The notes under the pieces are model-generated. The model was given only the letters and a program-made list of their open reading frames with translations. It was not told the origin of the DNA and searched no databases. This document shows positions 11,838 through 25,779 of a stretch of 64,000 nucleotides of DNA, piece after piece. Positions within the stretch are counted from its first letter, which is position 1; the number at the start of each line of letters is the position of its first letter. The translations under genes were made by a program, and so were the position numbers. Source of the stretch: Micropterix aruncella. Lineage: Eukaryota; Arthropoda; Insecta; Lepidoptera; Micropterigidae. The DNA is taken from contig OX155965.1 of assembly GCA_944548615.1 (NCBI GenBank), forward strand, positions 24,790,946 through 24,854,945. Direction: 5' to 3'.

Positions 11838-12981
11838 ATTTTGTTCATATAAAATTGAAGACTATCGCGGTTGTTTGACATTATAAATAGGATAGAAAAC
11901 GAATTTACCGCGTGAAATTTGTAGCACCCGACGTTTCGGTGACATTGCAGCCGCCGTTGTCCAGGGTAGACTGAAGAGCTTTTGACACTTGCATCTCATT
12001 ACATCTATGAAAACTTAATGTATGAGCATAAAAATAAAGAACTGTTTTCAAAAAACTCTGATAGGCATGGTGTCAATACTAGAAATAAAAGTAAACTTGC
12101 TGAATATAAAAGTCGACTCTCCAAAACCACAAAATCATTCAAAGGGCAATGTATACGCTTCTACAATAAAGTCCCAGAAAACATGCAAAATTTATCTGTG
12201 ACACAATTTAAGTCATTTATTAAGAAGAAGCTGTACTCAAAGGGCTACTATAAAATTAATGATTATCTAGACGACAAAGACCCTTGGAAATAAAATGGTT
12301 ACCTCGATGATTAATATCACGTTATATGTAACAATAATTTGTTATAATGTTACAATAATTTAATTTTTATATCACTTATGTATGTTTGGATGTATTATTG
12401 ACGTCAAAAAGTTACGATTTCGTACTATTTTGAATAAAAAACCTATGACTATGACTATGACTAGCCACTGCCTAGGTTATAACGGTGGTGGGGGGGCGGG
12501 CTCGGAGCGCGGGAACATATATTGGATAGCGGAAGTAACCACTGGATGCAGTTTCAAAATCCCATTGTGCTATCCAAAGAACAATTCTACTTTCCTCGTA
12601 TGATCCGGGAAGCCATTGAAATAAGAAGAACCCCGAACTTCAATAGAGACGACGGTTACAAACTCTCTTCTACGTGAAACCCTCTTCTTACAATGTTCCC
12701 GCCGCCGAGCGCCGAACGCAAAGACGTAAAACAGGATACAGTGAGTGTTATGTGCAAGACGGATTTTCAAAATTCCCGCGCTCCGAGCCCGCCCCCCACC
12801 TCCGTTATAACCTACGCAGTGGCGGAAGCGGTATGCGGCCTACCCGCAAAACAACGGATTGACAGCTCTTCAGCCTACCCTGGACAACGGCGGCTGCAAC
12901 GTCACCGAAACGTCGTGTGCTACAAAATTCAGGCGGTAAATTCATTTACTATCCTATTTATAATATTTTGTTCATATAAAA
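11838..12981. mobile_element. Foldback element with long inverted arms and flanking 17 bp direct repeat
   Basis: The left arm (11881-11972, resumed at 12463-12515) and the right arm (12776-12966) are inverted copies. Shared blocks are TTATAAATAGGATAG, GACGTTTCGGTGAC, GCAGCCGCCGTTGTCCAGGG and GGGCTCGGAGCGCGGGAA. The exact repeat ATTTTGTTCATATAAAA occurs at 11838-11854 and 12965-12981, and may be a target-site duplication. The left arm is split by a LINE fragment. Truncated arms of the same family lie at about 22335-22372 and 27690-27752. Confidence 0.7.
11976..12462 (+). mobile_element. 5'-truncated LINE insertion with (CTATGA)n tail
   Basis: The insertion carries the last 103 codons of a non-LTR ORF2 (11982-12293): YIYENLMYEHKNKELFSKN, DRHGVNTRNKSKL, then a lysine-rich end with FYNKVPENMQNLSVTQFK and a stop. 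The pattern (IYE-LMY, H..NTR, FN.LP, FK..L) is the C-terminal region of CR1/jockey-like RT proteins. The 3' UTR ends in CCTATGACTATGACTATGAC at 12442-12461, a microsatellite tail typical of LINEs. The fragment interrupts the left arm of the foldback element and is therefore younger than it. Confidence 0.7.
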
Positions 12982-13109
12982 AAATCACTTTAGAATAGAA
13001 TAAAACTAGAACAGAATAACTTTATTGTGCTACAAATAACATTACATTTAGCGCGTAGAATTGGTCCTTTTCACTGTCCTTTCCTTAATTTGTTATTATG
13101 TGGACTGCT

Positions 13110-14480
13110 TAAGGTACATTGTGAGTTGTCGCCTACAACGGCCAACCCCAAGCTGGTATAAAAATATATGAATGTTCTTTTAGCCATGGGATAAACGTAG
13201 ACTTGAGGACGATTCAGTCCACTGTCTAGCTATGCCAACTCTCCAGTAAGAAGCCAACACTTTACCGCGAGATACCGGGAATATTCAGGCACCGGGCCGA
13301 CCTCGCGCCTTTACTATCAGTTTTGGCCGGTTTCTTCGACCTTTCGATTGTCGCTTGTCGGTGTCCTGTTCGAGGTCGCTTGCGCGGTCCTCCAGCCGTA
13401 TATTCAACGGTGATTCAGTTTGAATCTATCGCGGACCAAAGGCATTTTTGCCCGGATCTGAACTCAGGATTAGGTAGTCAAATGGTAATTTCAAGAGTGG
13501 GAGACGACAGGACAATATACACCCCGCTACTTAGGAAACCATATCGTTCCCCGACTATTCCAGTTATTAGCCGGATTGCAACAGTCGATTGGCTGACAAA
13601 TAGAGCTGTCAACTACAACGGGCGCACCCGTCACCTCAGGAAGTTTTAACGATTGGTCGTTCTATCTCCCGTGAAGTGAACGCAGAAGACTTGGACAAAA
13701 CAGTCCACCGTCAAACTCCGCCACATGCCCGTAAGAGGCCAACGCCTTATCTGCGAGATAACTAGGTAGGTATGTTACCCAGCTGGCTTACAGTCACGCC
13801 CTTACTTCCAATCGCGACCAGATTACTCCGGTCTCTCAACTGGTAACGAGTTCGAGGTCGCTTGCGCGGTCCTCTCCCTTACCAAGCGGTGAAACGGTGT
13901 AAACCGAATGTATCGCGGACCACGGCATCCTTTGCCCGACTGTTCCACCCGGGATCGGGTAGCCGATGGTCGTTTCAAGAGCAGTCGCCGTGAGGTCAGC
14001 AATCACCCCCGCTCTATAGGAAACAGTACTGCTTCCAGAATTCCCCGACTGTAAGTCAGAATGCACAATCGATTGGCTTACGCCGCACGGAGCGCAGACC
14101 GTCCAGGAGCGCCAGAAGATTGACTCTTAGGGGAAACTAGCCTAAAGGCCGGAGTCCTACCCGGGCTCGCATTTCATGCGTGGAGGCCGCCAGATGGCGC
14201 ATTTCATGCGTGTTGACCCGTGAGTGTGACCAACCCTGATCAAATGGGTCTTCGTGGCCAACTCAGCAAGGGTCCATTCGCTCTCAGTCTCGATTGGCTG
14301 ACAGTCAGCTGGAAGTCGACTAACGCCGCACGGTGCGCACACCGCCCAATAGCGCCTGAGGTTCAGTCCCCCAAGGGTAAATCATCCACCAGCATAATAG
14401 CCAGAGTCCTTTCCGAGGTAGAACCGCATTCGAGTAGGCTACTTGACAGGAGCTGTACCGTGACTTGAGACGACCCCGAG
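13110..14480 (+). repeat. GC-rich unclassified repeat family, two forward copies plus a partial
   Basis: Copy one (about 13110-13600) is diverged. Copy two (13604-14330) begins GTCAACTACAACGGGCGCACCCG and ends with GGTCTTCGTGGCCAACTCAGC. A partial third follows to about 14480. These copies are more diverged from each other than the tandem pair at 9587-10986. No uninterrupted coding frame is present. Confidence 0.7.
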
Positions 14481-15715
<1,235 letters not shown>

Positions 15716-16305
15716 GTCCATATAGGTAACTTTACAGGAGAGCCATTTTAAAGATTTTTTTTTTGAAAAAAAATCATAGTTATCTAATGGGTAGAAATTT
15801 GTGGATATCATATACCACATATGAAAGAGTATTTTTTTGCCTATATTATACGCTTAAAGATGACTCTGTACCTATGCCGAATGCTGAGATAGTTGACATG
15901 TTAGACAAAATGACTTCCACTTTCAGTCAGGAAAAAAGTCTAACTACCAGTTTGAATTTTATTTTTATTAGTCTATTAGACTAATGTGCAACCATTATCT
16001 ATATCAATGTAGAGTTAAAAGCATAAAAAACTATTATCACCAAAAAAAGAATAGGAAAAAATTCTTAATATACTGTTCCCTTAAAACAAAATACAGGCAT
16101 TAAGACTTACAACAATTGTCAATTAGCTGATAAATCACGATAAAAGTATAAAGTGTCATAATTGATCGTGTAAAAGCTGTGAAAAATGGTTGTGCTGTAT
16201 TTTTTGGATCCACAGAGCTACTTGTGACATGACAAGTAGTGCTGTTTGGTTTTTTGTAGTTTGGTTGGGAATCAAAAAATTAAACAGCTTTAATCAAACT
16301 AAAAC

Positions 16306-16311
16306 TTTATT
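16306..16311 (-). terminator. Poly(A) signal AATAAA of the transposase gene
   Basis: AATAAA on the minus strand lies about 125 bp downstream of the stop codon at 16435-16437. It is the first canonical signal after the ORF. Confidence 0.5.
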
Positions 16312-16434
16312 CTAATTATTATTACGTATTAAAACAAGATATGTTCACTATAATATTAACATTGCCAAGATAATGAAACGTAAAAAAGTACCTATTTAAC
16401 CTTAATAATAAAAAGTTTCCTAAAAAAACTATAA

Positions 16435-18937
16435 TTATTGGTAATCAGAATCAGAGTCTTCCACGTCTGTCTCTGGGAGGGTTTCTTTTATTATACAACT
16501 TGTACATTCTTGATACTCTCTTTGGTATGGATTGGGTATCGTAGTTTTCTTGCACAGATTTATCAAATCTGTGTATTTCTGTTTTGGCAAGGGCAGGACA
16601 CCTTTGTAAATTCGCGTAACTTCTTTTTCTCTCCAATGATTTAGTCCTGTCACATCAATGCTCTGTATTGGTTCCATGTCAGAAAAGCTGTATCTTACAT
16701 AAATTTTATCTGGTACATTTTGCTTTAATGTTACTAACTTCATTTTGCTTGTCTTGCCAACCAGATTTCCACGGAAGTATTTCTCAGCTAATAGGTCGTA
16801 GCCTAAGAAATCTGAGTGGGATAAAACCTCCACGTTGTAGGGCTTGATAGTCTTTCTGGCTAGTTGAAATACAGTTGCCCTTTGGGATGGTGCCCATACA
16901 GTCGTCTTCGAAATGCTGTTCTCGATTACCGCGTGCATGCTATCCACCGGCATTTGTGTGTGCCCAGGGATTAAATAATTTATCTGAACAGTTGTAATTG
17001 ATGTACTTTTTTGTAAAAAGTGGTGAATGGCAGCTAGGATCACTTTATTTTTATTCTGCCCTCGACACGAATCACAATAAAATATTACGCGTTTCGCTAT
17101 GGCTCTCTCATACAGGCTTTTTAAGTATTTGACAATGATTGTCGCGACTTCGTTACTTCCTCTCTTGCCTTCGGATTCACCCCATGTGTAGCAATAGCCT
17201 TCTCTGGTGATACTCTCGTAAAATGTTAAATTGAACACTGTGTACTTTCGAGAGTAAAATAAAAGCATACTGTCGCCCATTGGAGTATTCAATACTTTCT
17301 GTAAATGAAAAGATACACACAGAGCGGTGTTATCAGTTTTACGAATCTTTTGATGAAATTGAAATCTCTCACGTGACAGTTCCTTTCCTTATCATGTTTT
17401 TCTTTTTTTTCTTTTACTGCCTCACTTGGATTTGTAAAATTCTGAAAAGCTGTACAGGTCTGGCATTTATCTTTTTTTGGTACGTGGAACGCTATTTTAA
17501 ATTCTTTTTTAAAAATGTTTCGAAATATTTTTTCACCTACAAATTCAAGGCCCTTTTCCCTTTGTGAAGTTTTATATTTATCATAGAGATTTGTTAAATT
17601 TTTCATTTCACTCGGCAAATAGAGGCGGGTAGAGTCTTTGCGACAATAATGAGATGGTACTGCTGGTAAATTTTTTATAAAATTTACAACTGCCTCTAGC
17701 ACCTCACTCTTGGTCTTATTACCTGGAGTAGCTTTACCTCTCATATCTAATTTCGCGGATCCCATATCTTCGGCTTGGCTTAGTGTGTAGTGTATAAATT
17801 TTTGTGACGTATCAAGTGTATTCATCATAAATCGTAGACACACTTGTCTTCGACCTTCACCTTCATTTATATAATATTTAAACGAGTAATGACGTCGATT
17901 AGCGTCCTTATTTCTTTTTCTTTCTGTTTCATTCTTTGAAGTCATTGCCACTAGCCAATCACGTTTTCGTTGCAAATTTAAATCATTGAAATGCTGGAAG
18001 ATGGCTTTTCGTTTTTCTTCTGAAACATCTACACATTTAAAAGGGCATTTCTTGGCTTCTGCACATGGATTTGGTTGAAGTGTCTTCTCAGGAATATTTT
18101 TTCCTTTCACTATTGAATACGCTTTGCCAGCTTGACGTAACTGAGATCGAGTTTTTTTCATGTTAATCTTCTTTCGTTTCAGTCCTCTTTCGCCTACGAC
18201 TTCGTCTTCTTCGAAGATCTTTTCGAATTTTTGACTTTTACGTTTCTTCTTCTTTCTTTTATTCTCGTCTTCATCAGATTCATCACTTTGGCTTAGCTGA
18301 GTTCCATCCCATGACGAGGAATCTCACTGGTAATCTAGTAATTCATCATCAGACACATAATCAATGAATTTTTTTTTTGTGTTTACTTTCCGTTTTTTAG
18401 TTTGACGCTTTTGAGATGTAGGATTTGCATTTACGATTAATGGAGTAGCATCCTCGTTGTGTTCTGTATCTGAAATTAAAATGAAAAAAAGACCCTTTTA
18501 AACATTTCAAATCATTATCAGGAAGATAATAAATAATAAATGATGAATAGAGTCTAAGTGAAGAAATAGTTGGCACTGTGCATAAATCGTACTACACACA
18601 ATGTATGGTTTAGTAGTCAGTGCAAATATTTACGTATTAAATAATAAAAACACTGACTCCATAGTTCATATACGGAGAGCTCCCTGCCTCAAAAATAGTA
18701 AATTTAAGACACTGAACCAATATTGAGCATTAAGCGAAGTAAAATAGGAAAGGAAGAGAGCAAATGTTGTAGTTTGCAAGTAATAATAAACAAAGTAAAA
18801 TAATAAACAAGTAATAAGAAACGAAATGTATTGCATTTGTTACCTACCAGCTTCTTTTTCAGGTTGACTTCCATTATCTATTGCCTCTATCATGACCTCT
18901 TTATCATTTTCTAGTTTACGGGTAATAATAGGATTAT
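16435..18937 (-). CDS. DUF7869-type transposase-like protein, spliced, one in-frame stop
   Basis: Join on the minus strand: 18937-18848, 18469-17373, 17298-16435. Introns begin GTAGGT and GTGAGA and end TTTCAG and TTACAG; the phases agree (1 and 0). From the ATG at 18893 the product is about 668 residues. The N-terminus is acidic and then lysine-rich (nuclear). The middle has CxxC and cysteine clusters (PNPCAEAKKCPFKC, DKCQTC), probably zinc-binding. The C-terminal part has FYCDSCRGQNKN (about residue 457) and GHTQMPVDSMHAVIE (about 500-507), matching the D...GHTxMxxDSxHxxIE pattern I associate with DUF7869 proteins and proposed here to be a DDE-like catalytic core. Codon 64 is TGA (18324-18326); otherwise no frame damage. 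Intron 2 is only 74 bp. The family name is from memory and needs a profile search. Confidence 0.72.
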
Positions 18938-19217
18938 CTGAAATAAAATAAATATTTCAAGTTTATAAACGAGTTACCCACTCGTTTACACTACCTACTG
19001 AAGTAATGAATTTAGTTATTATTTAGATTCTTTTTTTTATACAATGTAATCTGGATTATGAACAATTTATACCTATAATACTATGCATACAATTTACAAA
19101 CATTGCAAGTAATAAAAGCTTGTAATAAACATCAGTTACACAAAACAAAATCGTCAACGCAATGTTTACACAGTTATGTTGAAGCTTTATATACTTTGAA
19201 AAGAAACCTTCACTCAC

Positions 19218-19315
19218 CTTACATTTACGACCACCGAAGTTATTGTAGCGACCACGAAGTAGCGAAGTTATTGCACGTAAGCCACACGTCTTCACCCAAT
19301 CACGGTCGGACGCTG
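19218..19315 (-). other. Candidate 5' noncoding exon of the transposase gene
   Basis: It ends at a consensus donor AAG|GTGAGTG (19218/19217). The upstream start is estimated from the TATA box. An upstream ATG TAA at its 3' edge indicates that translation starts in the next exon (ATG at 18893). Confidence 0.45.
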
Positions 19316-19342
19316 CCTAACCGACCGCGCATCGACGTTTGG

Positions 19343-19350
19343 CTTATATA
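19343..19350 (-). promoter_or_regulatory. TATA box (TATATAAG) for the transposase gene
   Basis: GCTATATAAGCC on the minus strand lies about 125 bp upstream of the donor of the candidate first exon. It is the only good TATA motif between the right TIR and exon 2 outside simple AT tracts. Confidence 0.5.
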
Positions 19351-19979
19351 GCGTTGCCCAATGCTTGTCATCAAACGTTTAACAAACCATATTTACCGAT
19401 GCAACACAACTTTTTAAATGTCTAATCGACCTTTATGGATATTTTTATAATATTTCTTTTTAACTAAATTCCAATATTGCCGTCAAACACATTTATGATA
19501 ATATGCATAACGTACCAAATCTGATTAAAATTCAGTAAACCTATTTGACTGACGTGCTCTTGAGCATAAATTCAAAGTAAGGAAAAAATGCTAACATCCA
19601 TTTTTTTTATTATTCGTAGTCAGGATAAGTGACTAACGTGCAAAAATTTTGTTTTCTGAGCAAGGAATAACGATTAAAATCAACACTTTAATGAAAATAC
19701 TGGGGGGATAAACTTCTTATATGCTAACGATTTCCAAATAAGGAAAAAGCTAGTTGGTTAAGATCCTAAATGTTTTATCTTAATTAGCTAACGAGTCATT
19801 TTTTCTAAAAAGTACTGTTTTTGAGGTCTATTAGAAGCGATTAGTCAATATTTAGGTGCATTTCAAAATATCTAACAGACCAAAAAGTTGCTCCAATTGC
19901 CGTGAAACCGAGCTCATTAGATGCAGAATTTTTTTCTGATTTCAACCATGTATATAACTCGATTTCGCCAAAATGGTCT

Positions 19980-21290
<1,311 letters not shown>

Positions 21291-21292
21291 AT

Positions 21293-21970
21293 AGTAGTAG
21301 TAGTAGTAGTAGACGGAGTGGGGGGCTTGTTTCCAGCCCTTGATGTCACCTAGATCTATAAGATCTTTTGTAACTACCCACTATGTGGTTAAGTCAGTGG
21401 TCAGCTTCTTACCAGTACTTCTTACCAGTCCAAGTAGATCACTGACCTTCAAGTTGGGCAGATTGCTAGGTTCGATAAAGGCTCGTCCCAGTAAACTGTG
21501 GGTTTTCTTTTGTAGTGGTTGCTCCATCATGGCTTTTGCCTGGCGACATCCCTGGCTCTGTTTCCAGGATGCCCGATGTTCCTGCTCCAAGCAGTCCCTG
21601 ATGATTTTCTTACCTGTAGCGAAGGGCACCCCTACAACTGGCGCCACCGGGCATTCCAGTGTGCCCAGTTTTCAAATTCAAATTGAAATTCAAATTCAAA
21701 ATTCTTTATTTATCTATAATATTACATGTATTTTTAAAGTTCAAAGCCATCTTAACTAGGCCTCGCCTGTACTAAGGTAGGCTTAATATAAAAAAGGTAT
21801 AGTGGTTTTCGTAACTAGCTGTAATACATCTTTGTAAATTATTATGGTACATTTGAGAAGTTAAAAATAGAATAAGAAAGCGTAATAATATTAAATTTAT
21901 GTATATACATATAAATATATACATACATATATAAATAAATATATACTTTATAGATAAATATAAAATAATA

Positions 21971-22001
<31 letters not shown>

Positions 22002-22070
22002 TACATTATATCTCACAAATTTGCCAAGTTTTGCCAGTCTGTCGGCCTCTTCGTTGCCGGGTATGCCGGG
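21293..22070 (-). pseudogene. LINE RNase H domain with (TAG)n tail, split by another LINE
   Basis: Minus-strand coding runs HRPGIPGNEEADRLAKLG (22070 to 22022), is interrupted at 21673-22021, and resumes GTLECPVAPVVGVPFATG, KIIRDCLEQEHRASWKQSQG, CRQAKAMMEQPLQKK, to a stop near 21381. GIPGNExAD and the W...GCRQAK segment are the C-terminal half of the RNase H domain found after RT in R1/jockey-type non-LTR elements. The 3' end is a (CTA)n microsatellite (21293-21315). The 5' part is missing, and the domain was broken by the insertion. Confidence 0.72.
21673..22021 (-). mobile_element. 349 bp LINE 3' UTR insertion with 11 bp target duplication
   Basis: The insert is flanked by TGCCCAGTTTT (21662-21672) and TGCCAAGTTTT (22022-22032), a target duplication with one mismatch. 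Removing it restores the reading ...LAKLGTLECP... of the RNase H. In minus orientation it starts ATTTGTGAGATATA, contains a short (TA)n tract, and ends AATAAAGAATTTTGAATTTG plus TTGAATT repeats. It is a 5'-truncated copy of the 3' UTR of the LINE at 30090-31153. Confidence 0.8.
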
Positions 22071-22079
22071 TCTATGTAA

Positions 22080-23255
22080 TAAATAATAAAACCAGTTACT
22101 TATTTAAATAAATATACAGAAATTGCGATAATCACGTTGACAACTACTTAATAAAACTAAAACACCTAATAACTGTCTAGTACACAAAAGGCTTATGTTT
22201 ATGTTGTGTGTAGTGTGCTCTTATGGAATTATGGAAGCTCTTATGAAATTATTAAACTTGTTATTACCAGTTAAATAAGTATGATAAGGCCCCAGCAGCG
22301 TATGAGTACTCTACAAATAAGACAAAAACAAATTTATCGCGTGAAATTTGTAACACCTGACGTTTTGGCGATGACCTAACACTTTAAGACCTAGTACTTT
22401 ATGGGACATATGTGCCCATAACTTCAAAAATCATTTTATAAATTATCAACTACGAATAATGTATAAAATTATACATTTTTTCATAATATTGAGACATAAA
22501 ATTAGCAAACAAAAAATATTTTTTAAAAAACACCGTATTTTTTTGTAAATATCGCAAATGACTAACGAACTGTTGTGATTTTAAATATTATAAATTCAAC
22601 ATATTTATGGCTACTTTTCAAATTTGATTTTTTTGGTACGTATGATTTTGAGTTAAATAATAAAATAATCAAATTTTGGAAAAAGTTCTAATTTTGCATC
22701 TTTATTTTATACTAAATGTATTGAAACAATTTTCATAAAACTTGGAATACATGTTATTTACATCGCCCTTTAACAGTTTTATCAAAAATTTCCATTTTCT
22801 ACCGCAAAGCTTATGGTCCTCAAAGGCTTAAGGAATGCTCAAGCACTCGACGATAGATTCAGGTGTTAGTTTTTAATCTACTCACGTTAAGTTTCCATTA
22901 ATGAAGCAGATTTCAGGACTAAAAACAATTATGCTTTCACAGCCAAACATTTCGTTTGTGGATTATCCGTCATATTTCACGTAGATCCGCCTTTTCAACC
23001 GAGGAATTTCATCAGCTTAAGCTTCCTCCCACCTCGCATGCTCATAAATCATCTTTTGTTAGTGGCATTACCCGGTGCCTATTGCTGCTACTTCGCCTTG
23101 CCATACTGTAACCTCCAGTAATTGATTATACGAGTATACAAGACTTGAAATGAATAGGGATGGATGTCGTATACATGCATACTTCAATTTAATATTGTTC
23201 TTTAACTACTGGCACTACGGAAAACGCATAAGTGCTTAAATTTTAAACCTTTTTT
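22080..23255. other. No gene; fragment of foldback arm near 22335
   Basis: Mostly AT-rich. At 22335-22372 lies GCGTGAAATTTGTAACACC followed by TGACGTTTTGGCGATGAC, a truncated relative of the foldback arm at 11900-11945. Nothing else is recognised. Confidence 0.45.
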
Positions 23256-23259
23256 TATA

Positions 23260-23430
23260 ATTCCTTGTGTGACGAGCCTATTCGTCCGTCCATCAGTCCA
23301 TTTGTTCGCACCTGGATCTGGTCCTTGAGAACAAAGTCTGTTATGTCTCCCTAGGAAGGGGGGTTTAGCGCGGGGGGGGAGGGGTTGTCTGCTTGACGGG
23401 AAAGTCTTGGGTGACCCAGCCGATTTTTTT
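23260..23430 (+). repeat. Fragment of interspersed repeat family with TTGTCTGCTTG block
   Basis: The G-rich run followed by GGGGTTGTCTGCTTGACGGG and AAAGTCTTGGGTGACC matches 33960-34030 and, more loosely, 61600-61650. It is a truncated member of the repeat seen in longer form at 33430-34060. Confidence 0.5.
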
Positions 23431-24047
23431 CAGATTTTTACATCGTTTAATAAAATATGTGTTAATATAAATAATTTATATGTGTTTATAATGTATAAAT
23501 ACTTTATATTAACACATATGACGCCAATTAAAAGTTTTCGCATTTACACCAGACATATTGTTGCAGCGCCAAAAGTAAATGTGAAGAGAATTCAGTTTGT
23601 TACGTAAAAAAAGATATACTTCGAAAAATATGATTTTTTTTTAAAAAAATAAAAGCCACTTTATAAAATTAAGTAGATATAATTAACTTATTACAGTCTA
23701 TATGTTTGTTTTTTTGTTTGTTTAATTGCCTTAATATACCTAATATTAATAATAATAAATAATTGTATGAGACAATAATAAAATATAGAAAGTATAGGTA
23801 ATATTGGTATATTATACATAGATATTAAGTTATAATATACATAGGTAAAAGTACAGGTAGAATTTACATAATAATCATTTCATTACTCAACAGCATAAAA
23901 AATGTACGCGTCAGCTTCGACGCGCGACTGGAGTTTACTCCTGCGCTTATCATTGAACATAACATATGCAAAGGGGGTAAATAAACGCATCTCTTATAAT
24001 ACTGAAAGCATGTATATACTTTTATTCATATAAAATTGCTTGCTTAC

Positions 24048-24068
24048 TTGATTGATTGATTTGCTGAT

Positions 24069-24099
<31 letters not shown>

Positions 24100-24146
24100 C
24101 TGATTGATTTATTTATTGATCGATTGATTTAATAATTGATTGATTG
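24048..24146. repeat. Imperfect (GATT)n simple repeat
   Basis: GATTGATTGATTT-type tetranucleotide repeat with interruptions. Flanking sequence from 23431 to 25380 otherwise shows no recognisable gene. Confidence 0.85.
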
Positions 24147-25389
24147 TTTTAATTAGTAACATGCACATTTTATGGATAATTTACTATTTCAATTTGATAA
24201 TCATCTGACCATTTCAAATTGATTTTTTGACTATTTATTATAATTCCTTTTTCCATCCATAACTATTTTAATTTGATTATTTTACTATTCATTGCAATTC
24301 CTATTTATTATTTACCTTTTTCGTGTTATTGAAATTAATTTTATTGTGTTTTATGATAAGTATTTTACAAATATTATTTGCAGGCTGACAGATTAACATA
24401 TCAATGACCTAGTTTTTATAGTAATGATTAATTTCTACATACATTGTTTATTGCCTTAAGTTAATTCCTAAATTATTAGATACTATTTTTTATTTTTTTC
24501 TCTTTTAACAGTAGTTTGAAGTATGCACAAGCCACTAGTTAGGCAGCGTTGATCTAAAGATGGACTGGGCTGCGGTACTCTCTCTTTTGCTACTATTTAC
24601 AACGGAGACTCTAATGATAATATATAATTATTTGAAAGTATATTACTGTGTTACGAAAAGTTACTTATTTTAAAATATTTAGTTAGTTACTTAGATGGCG
24701 CTAACAGTATTTTTTTTATAAATACATAACTTTTAACATGCATGTTAAAAATGTACAATTAACACAATTGGCAACACAATAAATGCAAATATAATACAAG
24801 CAGTATTTCGTAGATAGATACCTATAAACAAATATGTATCTGTCGAAATTCCTGCGAAGCAATCATACAATATTTTATGACTACAAGTCAACAGAACGCC
24901 CTCCCGCTTTCTTAGTGGAATCGAACAATTGCTTATCTGCGGTAAAAAATAATACGGCGTCACTCGACGGGCGACGATGTTTTACTACTATTATTGGGAC
25001 GGAGGGATTCATTGTTTGGCCAAACCGCATTCGACATCCGGATACGATAAATTCGTAGATTAGTGAGTAAAGTCGGGAATGCCACGGTTAGTTCAGAATA
25101 GAGAAACGAGACGGCATGGCATGAATCGGTGTAATCATTTGATTACAGTGATTTAAAAAGTGTTCATATAACCCCTATACTTTGTGCGGAAAACTAGTAG
25201 GGGAAAGTAAAAAGGAAAAAGTGTAAAAAAAGTAAAGTGTTAAAGTGGAAAGTAAAGTGTAAAAGTGGTGTAAAAGTGAAAAACTTGTTTCTCCAATCTA
25301 ATTTCATTTATAATCGTTTGTATTTCCCGTCCGACCGTATTCAAAATAACTGATTGTGGATTGTATTTTCCGCTAAGTATTGACGTTCA

Positions 25390-25450
25390 CTCCATGGGAG
25401 GCTCGATGTCGTTATAACTCCCTGGAGTGGCGGGTTCGCCTGCAGTAAAT
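25390..25450 (-). repeat. Tip of the GC-rich repeat family
   Basis: AACTCCCTGGAGTGGCGGGT followed by TCGCCTGCAGTAAATGAC matches the end of the family seen at 11390-11440. Only the terminal part is present. Confidence 0.45.
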
Positions 25451-25775
25451 GACACCCCTTGTATTCAAATTAACAATAACGTCTTAGAATACCCTAAAGT
25501 TGTTAAAAATCTTGGTTTACTCCTCGACGATTGTCTTCCTTGGCAGTCGCAAACTAATGAAGTCAGTCGACGGATCCACTTCAGCTTTCATAGCCTTCGA
25601 CGGCTTCAAAAGTCCCTGATAGTACAAACGAAGCTCACCCTCGTTCAGGCCTTATGGCTACCGATACTGGACTACGCAAATGCAGCTTACCTGAATGCAA
25701 AGGAGACAACTTTGCATTAATTAGACCGGTTACAAAATTCCTGCATCAGGTACATTTTTAGCCTGCGCAATTCGA
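25440..25775 (+). pseudogene. Non-LTR RT thumb/post-RT fragment
   Basis: Translation reads VVKNLGLLLDDCLPWQSQ, RRIHFSFHSLRRLQK, TLVQALWLPILDYANAAYLN, stops, then RLQNSCIRYIFSLR. The NLGxxLDxxLxWxxQ, LRRL, ALxLPxLDYxxxxY and RLQNxCIRxIF motifs are those following the YADD core in jockey-like RT proteins. It is truncated on both sides, with stop codons after 25720. It directly abuts the GC-rich repeat tip. Confidence 0.65.
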
Positions 25776-25779
25776 TCAC

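Noticed and set aside
12382..12998. Several frames of 60-101 codons in the foldback arms
   Set aside because: They fall in inverted, non-coding arms and are mirror images of one another.
17289..17372. A frameshift between the two halves of the transposase
   Set aside because: A 74 bp intron with GTGAGA donor and TTTACAG acceptor explains the change of frame and keeps phase 0, so no mutation is needed.
17280..17567. Plus-strand frame overlapping the transposase gene
   Set aside because: It is the antisense of exon 3, the intron and exon 2, with a phenylalanine-rich low-complexity product.
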